32,417 bases of DNA. It comes from Nemertoderma westbladi (taxonomy: Eukaryota; Xenacoelomorpha; Nemertodermatida; Nemertodermatidae). Position 1 is the stretch's first letter. Every line of letters starts with the position of its first letter. The notes beneath the pieces are model-generated. The model was not told the DNA's origin. It made no database searches and saw only the letters and a list, made by a program, of their open reading frames with translations. Location of the stretch: the NCBI GenBank assembly GCA_032718475.1, contig JAUCBJ010004316.1:1-32417 (forward strand), read 5' to 3'. This document shows positions 1-8,447 of this stretch, piece by piece. A program made the translations under genes and the position numbers.

Positions 1-29
1 TACGGTGGTGATTTCCGGCCATTTACTAC
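1..29 (+). repeat. Left terminal inverted repeat of outer element
   Basis: It begins TACGGTGGTGATTTCCGGCC and matches the reverse complement of 8038-8066 at every base. It lies exactly at the window edge, so a few terminal bases could be missing, but the inner element also starts with TACGGTGG. Confidence 0.9.
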
Positions 30-36
30 TTTTTTA

Positions 37-205
37 GTATTTTTTTCATTTTTTTCGAAACTAAGTATTTTTTTCATTTTTTTCGAAAGTATTTTTTTCA
101 TTTTTTTCGCAAATATTTTTTTCATTTTATCGAAAGTATTTTTTTCATTTTTTTGAAAGTATTTTTTTTTCTTTTTTTTCGCAAGTATTTTTTTCATTTA
201 TTGGA
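37..205 (+). repeat. Left subterminal T-rich tandem array
   Basis: Six or so degenerate units of the form AGTATTTTTTTCATTTTTTTCGAA, about 24-29 bp each. The reverse-complement array sits just inside the other end of the outer element (4259-4435), so the pair extends the terminal inverted repeat into repetitive DNA. Confidence 0.8.
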
Positions 206-307
206 TAATGTTTCTTAACTGTTCAATATTATTATAATATTATGTGTTGTAATTGTTTTTCTGTATTGAAATGACCCAATGTTAAATATATAATTTATAT
301 TACTGTA

Positions 308-795
308 ATGGAAGAGGCTTTTCATGACTATTTTGATCACGGCTATTCGTATGACGAAATTAGGAAACTTTGCAAGGAAAACCACTATGTGATTGTGTCT
401 ACAAGGACAATTCTACGTCACATCCATCGACTTAACCTTAGAAAACAATTTAATGTAGGAGACATCCCACATATAGTGGAAGCAATTAATGGATTTAATG
501 GATTAGTGGATTTCAATCTAAAGCCGGAAAACCTAATATTTTATACTTGGATTCGCCAAATTATCTTCATGAAATTGATAACACAGTGGATGTCCAAATT
601 ATGGGGAATATGGCATACACTAAACCACACTGTAAAGAGTCAATTTTCGAATTGGCGATGAGTTATTTACTAGAAGCACCTGAACTTATCTTGAAACCTG
701 ATGAATGTGAAACTTTATCACAATGTGCCAGAACTGCACTGTACCTGATCCGGTATATCGATCGTGATTACCAGGACTTTGTCAGAGTACCATAG
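308..795 (+). pseudogene. Transposase-derived helix-turn-helix gene, probably frameshifted
   Basis: An ATG at 308 opens a 117-codon frame whose first ~65 residues resemble the N-terminus of the inner element's transposase: a helix-turn-helix-like stretch (YDEIRKLC, then TRTILRHIHRLNL), followed by a helix like the transposase's FNHVVDSIEK. A second open frame, shifted by -1, runs from 499 to the stop at 793-795 and reads as ordered protein (MGNMAYTKPHCKESIFEL and onward). The two overlap at 499-661, so either one base was lost or gained or the transcript is spliced. No DDE residues are present. AATAAA at 827-832 follows the stop, supporting a transcribed unit. I do not recognise the C-terminal part. 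A DNA-binding remnant or repressor-like product is conceivable. Confidence 0.55.
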
Positions 796-826
796 TATTA
801 TTGTATATGACGTGTTTACATTTAGA

Positions 827-832
827 AATAAA
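827..832 (+). promoter_or_regulatory. Poly(A) signal AATAAA
   Basis: AATAAA lies 32 bases downstream of the stop at 793-795 and is placed correctly for the small gene's 3' end. Confidence 0.5.
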
Positions 833-1340
833 TTTGTGAATAGGATCTATAGATTATTTCCTTCCACTGAGGGGGGGGGGGGGTAGAGATGCATAGCTGT
901 TTTAGGAGCTTATCGTGCCAGACGTGCCACAAGAAATCCATGACGGTCACGGCGATGTTCTATGCTTCAATGTTAGCTTGACATTTGGGGATGAGTGGGT
1001 AACTTTTAAGGAAAATAATAAATTATATATTATAAACAAATACTAATGTGACAGATCGGAGGGGGGGGGGGGGGTCGAGCTTTTGTGACACTTTATGACA
1101 GAAGGGGGAGAGGGGTCAAAAATCGGGAAAATTTGCGTGACATACTATATGAACGCTCCTCTAACGCAATTTAAAAATATTACAATTTAACAAAGTGTAA
1201 ACTAAACAGGTTGTATTTTTCGAAAACAATAATTGAAATTGAAATATAAGTAAGTAATTGAATAACAACAATTTAATAAAATCTATATCTACAGGATATT
1301 ATTTTTCGATCAGAGGAAATTAAAACCGAAAAATAATTAT
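833..1340. other. Non-coding spacer with two poly-G tracts
   Basis: No supported gene. Two runs of 12 or more G occur near 871-883 and 1062-1074, each followed by short A/T-rich sequence. They look like low-complexity filler inside the outer transposon. Confidence 0.6.
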
Positions 1341-1341
1341 C

Positions 1342-1640
1342 TACCGCAAATAGTATTTAATAATCTCAAGTATTAACCGCAAATAGTATTTAATAATCTC
1401 AACAATCTCAAGTATTAACCGCAAATAGTATTTAATAATCGCAAGTATTAACCGCAAATAGTATTTAATAATCGCAAGTATTAACCGCAAATAGTATTTA
1501 ATAATCGCAAGTATTAACCGCAAATAGTATTTAATAATCGCAAGTATTAACCGCAAATAGTATTTAATAATCGCAAGTATTCACCGCAAATAGTATTTAA
1601 TAATCGCAAGTATTCACCGCAAATAGTATTTATTTCTAAA
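1342..1640. repeat. 33-bp minisatellite, nine units
   Basis: The word CCGCAAATAG starts at 1344, 1377, 1419, 1452, 1485, 1518, 1551, 1584 and 1617. The spacing is 33 bp except for one 42-bp unit with a 9-bp internal duplication. The array begins about 20 bases beyond the HECT stop codon, and its first unit (read on the minus strand) contains AATAAA. A 71-codon frame across it on the minus strand is only the repeat being open. Confidence 0.95.
1629..1634 (-). promoter_or_regulatory. Poly(A) signal AATAAA for the HECT gene
   Basis: On the minus strand AATAAA lies 27 bases after the HECT stop codon, at the edge of the 33-bp array. Confidence 0.5.
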
Positions 1641-1660
1641 ACGAATCCCAGATTCATTAC

Positions 1661-3643
1661 TTACACAAGTCCAAATCCGCAGTTCTCTGTAATATCAAAA
1701 ACAAGCTTCTCTGAAAATTGTTTATCGTTACCAATTAAATATCTATCATTTATTGGAAACTCAATGGCTTGCGTGCAAGTGTGCGCTGAGATGCGCCTTT
1801 GCGAATCTGATGTACGGAAGAACTTGAGCGTGCCTTTGAAGTTGGGAAACCGAGAACCACTAGAAAATTGTAGGACGTCATTGAGGGTCAGTGATGTATT
1901 AAGTTTGCCTCTCTCCAGTTTTTTAAGGAACTGGTTAAACTTGAATACAATTTCTGTCTCTTTCTGTCGTTCTACTGAGCGCGGTTCCGAAACAAATACA
2001 GGTGTAAAACAATCTTTTACGTCATCGAATGAGATTGGTTTATGAATGAGTAGATCTATGGCTTGATCAGGAAACATAAGCATAGAGCTTAGAACACCAT
2101 AACTTTGTAATCCTTCACGAAAATTATTTATCTCTTCACTGATAGAACTAATCACTATGTGTCGGCAGAGAATGTTAATAACACTTACTTTGTCAGCTAA
2201 GCTGACCTTCGCCTTCAATAAACCCATATCGAAACGGTCGAATGTTTCCAGCACATCTGAAAATGTTTTGTCATCTTCAGCATCTAACAGTGCCTGTAAT
2301 TGTGCGGCACCTTCGTCTTTAGGGACTTCATCAATGGTGGGACTATATGGAAGACCCAGTATCGCTTTAGCGGCAGATATGGTGAAGCAGTGTGGTCCTG
2401 GCTCACCATTGATTAAAGCTAATGCTGTAATGTGACCCATGTGTTTAAATTTACTCAAATCTTCCAAGTTGTGACGCAAGGTTATAAAGGGATAACTACC
2501 ACGAATCAGACACGAAGGCTGGTAGCGGAAAAACTCTGTAAACATTTCATGAAGTGGTCCACTACCGACAGCTTCTTCTCCAATAAAGTTGACCATTATA
2601 TTTGGTGTCTTAATAACTTCTTCCTCCATGAATTCGTAAATACTCTCGCTAACTCGACTCCTTGGGATATCGATCACCACATAAGCATCATCGAAATGTT
2701 TCCAAGCTAATAAACTCGATTTCAACGTTTCCGATAATGTATCCTTCACACTGAATGTAATGCCTTGCAAAGAAGAAACTTCGTTACTACCTGAAGCATG
2801 AACTGAAGACATGTTAACATTAACTACCTCAGCAGATTGCGAACCACCCTCTAAAACATCACCAAAAAATTCAACTTCATCATGTTGATTTGAAAGGACA
2901 TCACTACAGGAAGGTTGGACAGAAGACATGTCAACATTAACAAGATCAATAATATTATTATTAATATTATCCAAGTGGGCAATGCGTCGACTAGCGAGTT
3001 CCTCACGGGATAATGGAGTAGGCTGAGATAGCCAAACAGCTTCTTGTAAGCATTCTGTTAGCGAATCGTCAGGCGATTTCAAACGATCAACCTCTTCCGA
3101 TACGGTAAATTCAATATCATTTGCACAACTGAGACAAACAGATTCACTACGTGGCCGAGTTTTGTAACATACTGGGCACATTAAACGTCGACCATCAGAA
3201 TTCTCGATAGGTACTGGTATTATCGGCTGATTATCTGTAGAAGCACTGATCAATGATGATGAATCACTATTCAATGTTGCGTCTATATTTGGTTTCGGGT
3301 ACCCAATAACAATGGGGCGAATGCGCCAGGACTCAACACATCTCTGAGCACAGTACTCTCGCAAACTATCATATACGACTAAATCATCATTGTCCTGATT
3401 CACTAAGGTAAAGTGATGGTACTGGGACCTGGCAAATGGTAGTTCCAATTGACGTAATTGCTTGTTTTCACCGTTTGGGAATATAATAGAAACAACTTCT
3501 TTAATTGTGTCTTCAACACTTGCATCCATTTGAACTGTAATTCGTAATTTCGATCCTTCACCCAACAGGTTCCGAATAAGCTGAGGACGACCACGCTCAT
3601 GACAAACTTTAAAAGTGAACGTCACATAACTGTACTTCGCCAT
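1661..3643 (-). CDS. HECT-type E3 ubiquitin ligase-like protein (G2E3-like)
   Basis: A 660-residue single-exon frame with a good start context (G at -3 and +4). The C-terminal half (about 310-660) is a HECT domain. It has VNFIGEEAVGSGPLHEMFTEF near 351-371, matching the family's N-lobe entry motif, and SAHTC around residue 623, where Cys623 is the expected catalytic cysteine, followed by a typical GFG-containing tail. Residues 156-173 form CPVC..CLSC, a zinc-ribbon-like pair. Residues 1-110 look like a beta-grasp (ubiquitin-like) fold, an inference from pattern only. A repeated motif, VNVDMSSV near 235 and VNVNMSSV near 274, marks an internal duplication, and IIDL just before the first copy resembles a SUMO-interaction motif. 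HECT enzymes pass ubiquitin from an E2 through the cysteine to a substrate. The gene lies inside the outer transposon's TIRs, so it is probably cargo. The frame is intact. Confidence 0.85.
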   Translation of the reverse strand: MAKYSYVTFTFKVCHERGRPQLIRNLLGEGSKLRITVQMDASVEDTIKEVVSIIFPNGENKQLRQLELPFARSQYHHFTLVNQDNDDLVVYDSLREYCAQRCVESWRIRPIVIGYPKPNIDATLNSDSSSLISASTDNQPIIPVPIENSDGRRLMCPVCYKTRPRSESVCLSCANDIEFTVSEEVDRLKSPDDSLTECLQEAVWLSQPTPLSREELASRRIAHLDNINNNIIDLVNVDMSSVQPSCSDVLSNQHDEVEFFGDVLEGGSQSAEVVNVNMSSVHASGSNEVSSLQGITFSVKDTLSETLKSSLLAWKHFDDAYVVIDIPRSRVSESIYEFMEEEVIKTPNIMVNFIGEEAVGSGPLHEMFTEFFRYQPSCLIRGSYPFITLRHNLEDLSKFKHMGHITALALINGEPGPHCFTISAAKAILGLPYSPTIDEVPKDEGAAQLQALLDAEDDKTFSDVLETFDRFDMGLLKAKVSLADKVSVINILCRHIVISSISEEINNFREGLQSYGVLSSMLMFPDQAIDLLIHKPISFDDVKDCFTPVFVSEPRSVERQKETEIVFKFNQFLKKLERGKLNTSLTLNDVLQFSSGSRFPNFKGTLKFFRTSDSQRRISAHTCTQAIEFPINDRYLIGNDKQFSEKLVFDITENCGFGLV

Positions 3644-4258
3644 TCCACGTCCACTGCTTTTACCACTATTTTTTAGTCGTCTTATAGATTTTCCAATGCC
3701 TGGACGATTGAAACATATGGGATGTTTGGAACCAGTGTCTATAGACCTACTGTAGACGCACTTTCACTCCCAGATGTTTGGGCACCACCACCACCACTAA
3801 TATGTTGGTTGATTTCCTCCATCCCATCACCCCAAACATTTCCCGACGAACATTTTCAAATAGTGTCCTCCTTGAAGCCATGTACGTACAGTTCTGGGTC
3901 CAGGTATAAGAATATATGTAGGCCTGTGCTATTCACTATTCTACTGTATAACGTTCTACTGTAAGCTAGGCTACTACGGTATATTCAATCCACCGCTATA
4001 AATGACAAGACAAAAATGTCATTATAACTACTGTAACCAGAGAGATTACCAAAATGTATGCCCGCAAACAGGAACGACCTATTCGTTACTGACAGGGACG
4101 TAAACAAAACAATTAGGTCTACTACCGGACCGGAACTAACACTGTACATGTACAGCCACAGTGAAAAGGGCCTATTGTCCCACTACTGTACATTACCACA
4201 TTACTCTACTGCATATGAATAGGAAATGAAACGAAAAGCCTGAAATCACTACATAAAG
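3644..4258. other. Non-coding upstream region of the HECT gene
   Basis: About 600 bases without a credible frame. It should contain the HECT promoter. I see no clear TATA box or other element I would defend. Confidence 0.5.
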
Positions 4259-4435
4259 AATGAAAAAAAATTTTCGAAAAAAATGAAAAAAAAAATACTT
4301 AAAAAATGAAAAAAATACTTACTTTCGAAAAAAATGAAAAAAATACTTACTTTCAAAAAAAAAATGAAAAAAATACTTACTTTCGAAAAAAAATGAAAAA
4401 ATACTTACTTTGGAAAAAAAATGAAAAAAATACTC
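4259..4435 (-). repeat. Right subterminal A-rich tandem array of outer element
   Basis: Units such as TCGAAAAAAATGAAAAAAAT and ACTTACTT repeat here and are the reverse complement of the left array at 37-205. The stretch lies just inside the interrupted right TIR. Confidence 0.8.
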
Positions 4436-4444
4436 GATAAAGTA

Positions 4445-4450
4445 GTAAAT
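4445..4450. repeat. Target-site duplication GTAAAT, left copy
   Basis: GTAAAT here and at 8041-8046 flank the inner element exactly. Removing the inner element and one copy restores the outer element's right TIR. Confidence 0.92.
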
Positions 4451-4507
4451 TACGGTGGCTGAATGCGGCCAATTTTTTCCACAGACAAAAATAATATTTA
4501 CTTACCG
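4451..4507 (+). repeat. Left TIR of inner element
   Basis: Reverse complement of 7986-8040 apart from a 2-base indel (TTCCACAGAC against the right copy's complement TTCCAGAC). The first eight bases and the downstream GCGGCC-like stretch resemble the outer TIR. Confidence 0.92.
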
Positions 4508-4672
4508 TCGGTCACCCGCGGTCACCCGCGGTCACCGCCGGTCACCCGCGGTCACCGCCGGTCACCCGCGGTCACCCGCGGTCACCGCCGGTCACCCGCG
4601 GTCACCCGCGGTCACCGCCGGTCACCGCCGGTCACCCGCGGTCACCCCCGGTCACCCGCGGTACAATTTTAA
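4508..4672 (+). repeat. Left 10-bp GGTCACC array
   Basis: GTCACC starts every 10 bases from 4511 to 4651, 15 units, alternating CGGTCACCCG and CGGTCACCGC forms. The mirror array is at 7836-7985. Long frames across it on either strand come from the lack of stops in the repeat. Confidence 0.95.
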
Positions 4673-5532
4673 TCAGGAGGGAAATTTGAAATTGTATGTA
4701 CTATGTAGGCCTACTGCTAGCAGGGTATTGCAGTACTGTGGGGCCGTCCAAGTATGACGTCTGCACTTTTCCCCAAAATATTGACCCCCTCCCTTCCCTA
4801 AATCAGATGTCATCAGATAGGCGTTGACCCCCCCCCCCCCCCCCCCCTAAATCAGATTAAAAAAAATTTCGCGTCCTAATCACTGAAACATGGTGACTGG
4901 TAACTGAAACAGAAGGTCGTGCTACGGGCCTTCGGGGGCTTCGAACAATTAAAATAGGCAAGCTATTTACTCTTCAACTATAACTCTTCTAGCACCTATA
5001 AATGCCAACGGATAACGACGGCATAAATGCTGACGTCAGATTTTGGCTGACCCCCTCCCCTCCCCTCATCAGCACGTCATCAGATTTTATCAGATTGATG
5101 TTAAAATACTCTGTAGTTGATTTAATAAGTGTAAGAGACCGTATTATTGCTGTATCGGTGTTTTTAGAGGATCTAAGACCTATTTCCTCCGTATGTGTAC
5201 TGTGAAAGGCATATTTTATGATTCTATGGCAATTCGTGACGCAAAGGGGTGATAGCTACTCTTGAACAGTAGTTACTATGACTACGGTTAACAGCTGACA
5301 TTCATACGTGTTGATTTCCTTTGTTCTACGGCGTCTCTCAGTTCAGTCAGTTCAAACATCAAAATACAACTTATTTCCTGCTCTATACATTTTCAATCAA
5401 ATGATCACAAACTCCATGGGGGGGGGGGAGGGGGGGGGTAAATCTGATGTAATACTTCAGTATCATAGTACTCACCTGGGACTTTACTTTGAAAGTGAAA
5501 TTAATAATTCTGACTCAAACAATAGTTTTAAT
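4673..5532. other. Non-coding part of inner element with homopolymer tracts
   Basis: No supported gene. A poly-C run lies near 4829-4848 and a poly-G run near 5418-5439. TCAGAT and CATCAGAT words recur around 4800-5110. The small open frames here do not resemble proteins. Confidence 0.5.
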
Positions 5533-5640
5533 TAGGGATGTCCCGGAATTCCGTTCCGGCCGGAATTCCGGCGGTTTTTGCCCGATTCCGGTTCCGGTCG
5601 GAATGGGGTCAATTCCGGCCGGAATTTTACCGGAATTACC
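5533..5640. repeat. GGAATTCCGG-rich cluster, possible end of a further transposon
   Basis: TAGGGATGTCCC is followed by a dense set of GGAATTCCGG and TTCCGG palindromic words. Such starts and clustered short palindromes are typical of hAT-like element ends, but no matching opposite end was found, so this is a guess at a fragment. Confidence 0.4.
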
Positions 5641-5712
5641 AGTTTCCTAAGTAGTTTGATAGTTGCCAATTAGTTTGTTAAATTATTATCAAAATTAATA
5701 TATTTTTTTAAC

Positions 5713-5757
5713 ATATACTTACTTTACTTACTTATTTACTTACTTTACTTACTTATT
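5713..5757. repeat. (ACTT)n microsatellite
   Basis: Interrupted tetranucleotide repeats of ACTT/ACTTA. Confidence 0.8.
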
Positions 5758-6562
5758 CTAGCCACTTCAAATCATTCGTACCGAAAATAAAACTTATAGT
5801 AAACAAATAGAAAACTTATTATTAATAATTATTACATAATATGATGATATTAATATTGGTATTGTCCAACATAACATAACATAATATTTCCAATGGCAAT
5901 GGGGTCCTTTATGTTACTTGGTTACAAATACACAATTACACTAGGCTAACCTAAAACTAATATAAAACGTTATTACACTACGTACAGGTCCTGCGTCTTT
6001 AGGTCCTGCGGCTGCGAGTGTGGTCGTTGGGTCATGCGTCAATATTCCCTGCGTCGTAGGTGCTGCATATAATACAGTATGTTTATTTATATTTACAGGA
6101 AAGCTATTTCTTACCAGAAATCTATTTACTCCCAGCAAAATTAAAATTAAATTACGTAAATAAAATTACGTATTACATGGGAAAAAACGTAGAACATTTT
6201 TTTTCAATATTCTCTCACCCTTTATTAACCTCGCTGATGCTCGTTAAATAAAATGCCTCGAGAATAATGAAAAAAGTTCTACTTTTTTTCCCATGGAATA
6301 AATAATAATTATTATTATATATTATTTATTCAATTCCCTTTTTTTAAATTGTTTTATCACTTTTATCAATTAATTATTTATCAATTAACATTGCTTGTCC
6401 TGGACTTTATATCCCCCGTAATTTAAAGTTTTATAAAAACGGATAGGCCTAACGTTTTGAATGTAAATGCATATGATTTACTTGCTTTTGTATCCGGATT
6501 TATATTCAACACAATTATAAATTCAAATCAAACTAATTCAATATCACGCACAATTGAATTTT
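5758..6562. other. AT-rich non-coding DNA downstream of the transposase
   Basis: No credible gene. Short AT palindromes near 6300-6330 include AATAAA on the minus strand, which could serve the transposase transcript, although this is more than 200 bases past the stop. Confidence 0.5.
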
Positions 6563-7672
6563 TTAAGTACAAGAATGTGCTCTGCATTCAGTGAGGTAAG
6601 CACAATCGCGAGGCTTCTTTACAACGTTGTTTTCTCTCAAGTAGTCCTCACACACATCTCGAACGCTATCTAAGCATGGCTTGTCATCAAATGCAAACAC
6701 TTCGAGTAACTCCAAATCTTCGTTACGCACCGGCTGTAGATAGTTCGGCTCGTAGGTAAACAAAATATCTGGCTTGCCACCTGGGGATACGATGCTGCAC
6801 TTCCTCAATCTATGAGAATTCCATTTGCACTGTATATCGGACAAGGTTTGCGAGAATAATGGCATGTATGTAAAGCGCACTATCTCCATCTGTAAATAGT
6901 TCGAAGTATCCAATAGACCTGAGCCTTCCAACTCACGCAAGTGTGTCAGCCAGCTTGATATTCCTAAAATGGGAATTTTGCTCCAGAATGCTTCGATTCT
7001 TTGGTTGCGAGTGCTTTTCCCGTAAAGAAAAGAAGATCGTGTATCCCCATTGTTTATTGAGTTCAAGTAACGCTGTAAGAGTTCTACATTTACGTTTTCT
7101 GTACCTCTATCGGACCTTATGGTCTTTGGTACTCCACCAAGCTCGAGGATAACATCAACGAAGTATTGAGCAACTACAAACGGGTCATTAATGCTTTTTC
7201 CGCAGCGCAGCCATAACAGTTTTCTACTAAACCCATCGATTGCCCCGTGAATCGCAAAACCAAAGGGCTTTAGTTTATCAAACCCATCTATATGATGTAT
7301 AAAGTTGGGGCCCTTTGATATATAATTTCTCCGGACTACCTTGTTATGTAAGCGCATTACTACAGCATTTGGATTTAACGCCTTCATTACACCACCAACA
7401 AGTGCTCTCGGAGCGAACAGTTTATATTTAAGCATCAAAGTAGATTGCATTTGTCGATATCCAGAATTCGTTCCATTGTTGGCAAATTCCTTCTCGATAG
7501 AATCAACAACGTGGTTGAAATTTAAAGGGTCGAAAACCTTTGAAAGACCCATTTCTTGCAATCTTCTCCGTACTGTTCTGGATGATTGTCCATGTAAAAA
7601 GTGTGCAATTTCTTTATGGTTATAATTCAACCAGAATAAACGTTCAATCATTTGTTCTTGTTCATTATCCAT
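6563..7672 (-). CDS. DDE integrase-like transposase
   Basis: Starting at the ATG at 7672 (context A at -3, G at +4) the product is 369 residues; a longer frame to 7681 would need a TTG start. The N-terminus is a helix-turn-helix (HKEIAHFLHG then SRTVRRRLQEMGLSK). The rve-type catalytic core shows FIHHIDGF (Asp129), IRSDRGTEN (Asp188) and NQRIEAFW (Glu227). The second Asp and the Glu are separated by 38 residues. GAIDGFSRKLLWL matches the strand after the first Asp. The protein should bind the TIRs, cut the element out and insert it, giving the 6-bp duplication seen. It is the only gene in the inner element and has no visible disruption. The family link is to IS3/IS481 and retroviral integrases; the exact superfamily is uncertain. 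Confidence 0.85.
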   Translation of the reverse strand: MDNEQEQMIERLFWLNYNHKEIAHFLHGQSSRTVRRRLQEMGLSKVFDPLNFNHVVDSIEKEFANNGTNSGYRQMQSTLMLKYKLFAPRALVGGVMKALNPNAVVMRLHNKVVRRNYISKGPNFIHHIDGFDKLKPFGFAIHGAIDGFSRKLLWLRCGKSINDPFVVAQYFVDVILELGGVPKTIRSDRGTENVNVELLQRYLNSINNGDTRSSFLYGKSTRNQRIEAFWSKIPILGISSWLTHLRELEGSGLLDTSNYLQMEIVRFTYMPLFSQTLSDIQCKWNSHRLRKCSIVSPGGKPDILFTYEPNYLQPVRNEDLELLEVFAFDDKPCLDSVRDVCEDYLRENNVVKKPRDCAYLTECRAHSCT

Positions 7673-7835
7673 AATGCACAATCTTAATTAGTTATCTAAT
7701 TAATTATAATTATAAATTACAATAGAAGCAAGTAATAAATTTAATATATAACGGAAAGTATCTTGCATACACGTGGAATAATAATAAAATCTTATAAACA
7801 ACTTACTGGTGTACTGTACTTTTATAGCCTACAAC

Positions 7836-7985
7836 CGCTCACCGCGGGTGACCGGGGGTGACCGCGGGTGACCGGCGGTGACCGCGGGTGACCGGCGGTG
7901 ACCGCGGGTGACCGGCGGTGACCGCGGGTGACCGGCGGTGACCGCGGGTGACCGCGGGTGACCGGCGGTGACCGCGGGTGACCGG
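7836..7985 (-). repeat. Right 10-bp GGTGACC array
   Basis: GTGACC recurs every 10 bases from 7848 to 7978, 14 copies, in inverse orientation to the left array at 4508-4672. Confidence 0.95.
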
Positions 7986-8040
7986 CGGTAAGTAAATATT
8001 ATTTTTGTCTGGAAAAAATTGGCCGCATTCAGCCACCGTA
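7986..8040 (-). repeat. Right TIR of inner element
   Basis: Reverse complement of 4451-4507 with a 2-base indel. It ends AGCCACCGTA, directly followed by the GTAAAT duplication. Confidence 0.92.
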
Positions 8041-8066
8041 GTAAATGGCCGGAAATCACCACCGTA
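8038..8066 (-). repeat. Right terminal inverted repeat of outer element
   Basis: Perfect reverse complement of 1-29. Its first three bases are read through the end of the inner element by coincidence of GTA; the portion contributed by the outer element is 8041-8066. Confidence 0.88.
8041..8046. repeat. Target-site duplication GTAAAT, right copy
   Basis: Identical to 4445-4450 and immediately outside the inner element's right end. Confidence 0.92.
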
Positions 8067-8447
8067 CAAATGCGCAATAATTTTTATTGTCCGTTTAAAT
8101 CACTCAATGACTGCATGATGTCCTTTTTTTTTACTTTTTATGTCCTCCAGAAATTTACCGTTAGGTTCCATGCTACTGGTTTCTCTACTGCTGTTCTCTC
8201 AGGCTATCATTACCGTACCGGTATTAGTATATAGAGCACTATTTTGTATTTTGCAGTATTGCTGTATTGTACAGATGTAGGTATAAAGCAGGTATTTTAG
8301 TACCGGTACCGGCACCGGTGCTGCTGTAGGCCTACTGTGTAGCCTACCATTTAAATACGGTAATGGTAGGCCTACCGGCTGACCGGTTGTGCTAATAAAT
8401 TTTAAATAATTGATAGGCCAAACTGGATTGTGGAAAATGTGGATCCC
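8067..8447. other. Non-coding DNA between the transposon and minisatellite
   Basis: No gene seen. It contains clustered ACCGGT and GTAGGCCTAC words near 8310-8390, short palindromes that recur elsewhere in the window. Confidence 0.5.

Larger units (their letters stand above)
4451..8040. mobile_element. Inner TIR DNA transposon with DDE transposase
   Basis: A 3590-bp element bounded by inverted repeats of about 57 bp (4451-4507 versus 7986-8040, differing by a 2-bp indel). The repeats begin TACGGTGGCTGAATGCGGCC. Next on each side comes an inverted array of 10-bp GGTCACC units. The 6-bp duplication GTAAAT flanks it. The only convincing gene is a DDE integrase-like transposase on the minus strand. 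TIR, target duplication and an apparently intact transposase frame make it potentially autonomous, if nothing else is needed. Confidence 0.92.
1..8066. mobile_element. Outer TIR DNA transposon, interrupted by a related element
   Basis: The first 29 bases are the exact reverse complement of 8038-8066, which defines the element's ends. Its right TIR is split by the inner element at 4451-8040, so the original length is about 4.47 kb. Inside the TIRs lie AT-rich tandem arrays in inverted orientation, a small helix-turn-helix gene (+), a 33-bp minisatellite and a HECT-domain gene (-). No complete DDE catalytic domain is present, so the element looks non-autonomous. Its own target duplication cannot be checked because the left flank lies outside the window. 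Termini start TACGGTGG, as in the inner element, which places both in one family. The family resembles eukaryotic elements with IS3/retroviral-integrase-like transposases, but the superfamily name (IS3EU or a relative) is my inference. Confidence 0.85.

Noticed and set aside
1341-1556. 71-codon minus-strand frame over the 33-bp minisatellite
   Set aside because: A repeat artefact (LRLILAIIKYY repeated) in non-coding DNA beyond the HECT stop.
4455-4757. Long open frames across the GGTCACC array (also 7829-8077 on the minus strand)
   Set aside because: They exist only because the 10-bp repeat lacks stops; the translation is a repetitive SPAVTRGH pattern.
6397-6405. GTCCTGGAC, identical to the 3' side of a hammerhead ribozyme
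   Set aside because: No CTGANGA / stem II / GAAA core lies within range, so this is chance.
4508-7985. The regularly spaced 10-bp arrays as a CRISPR array
   Set aside because: Units are contiguous with no unique spacers, and the DNA is eukaryotic.
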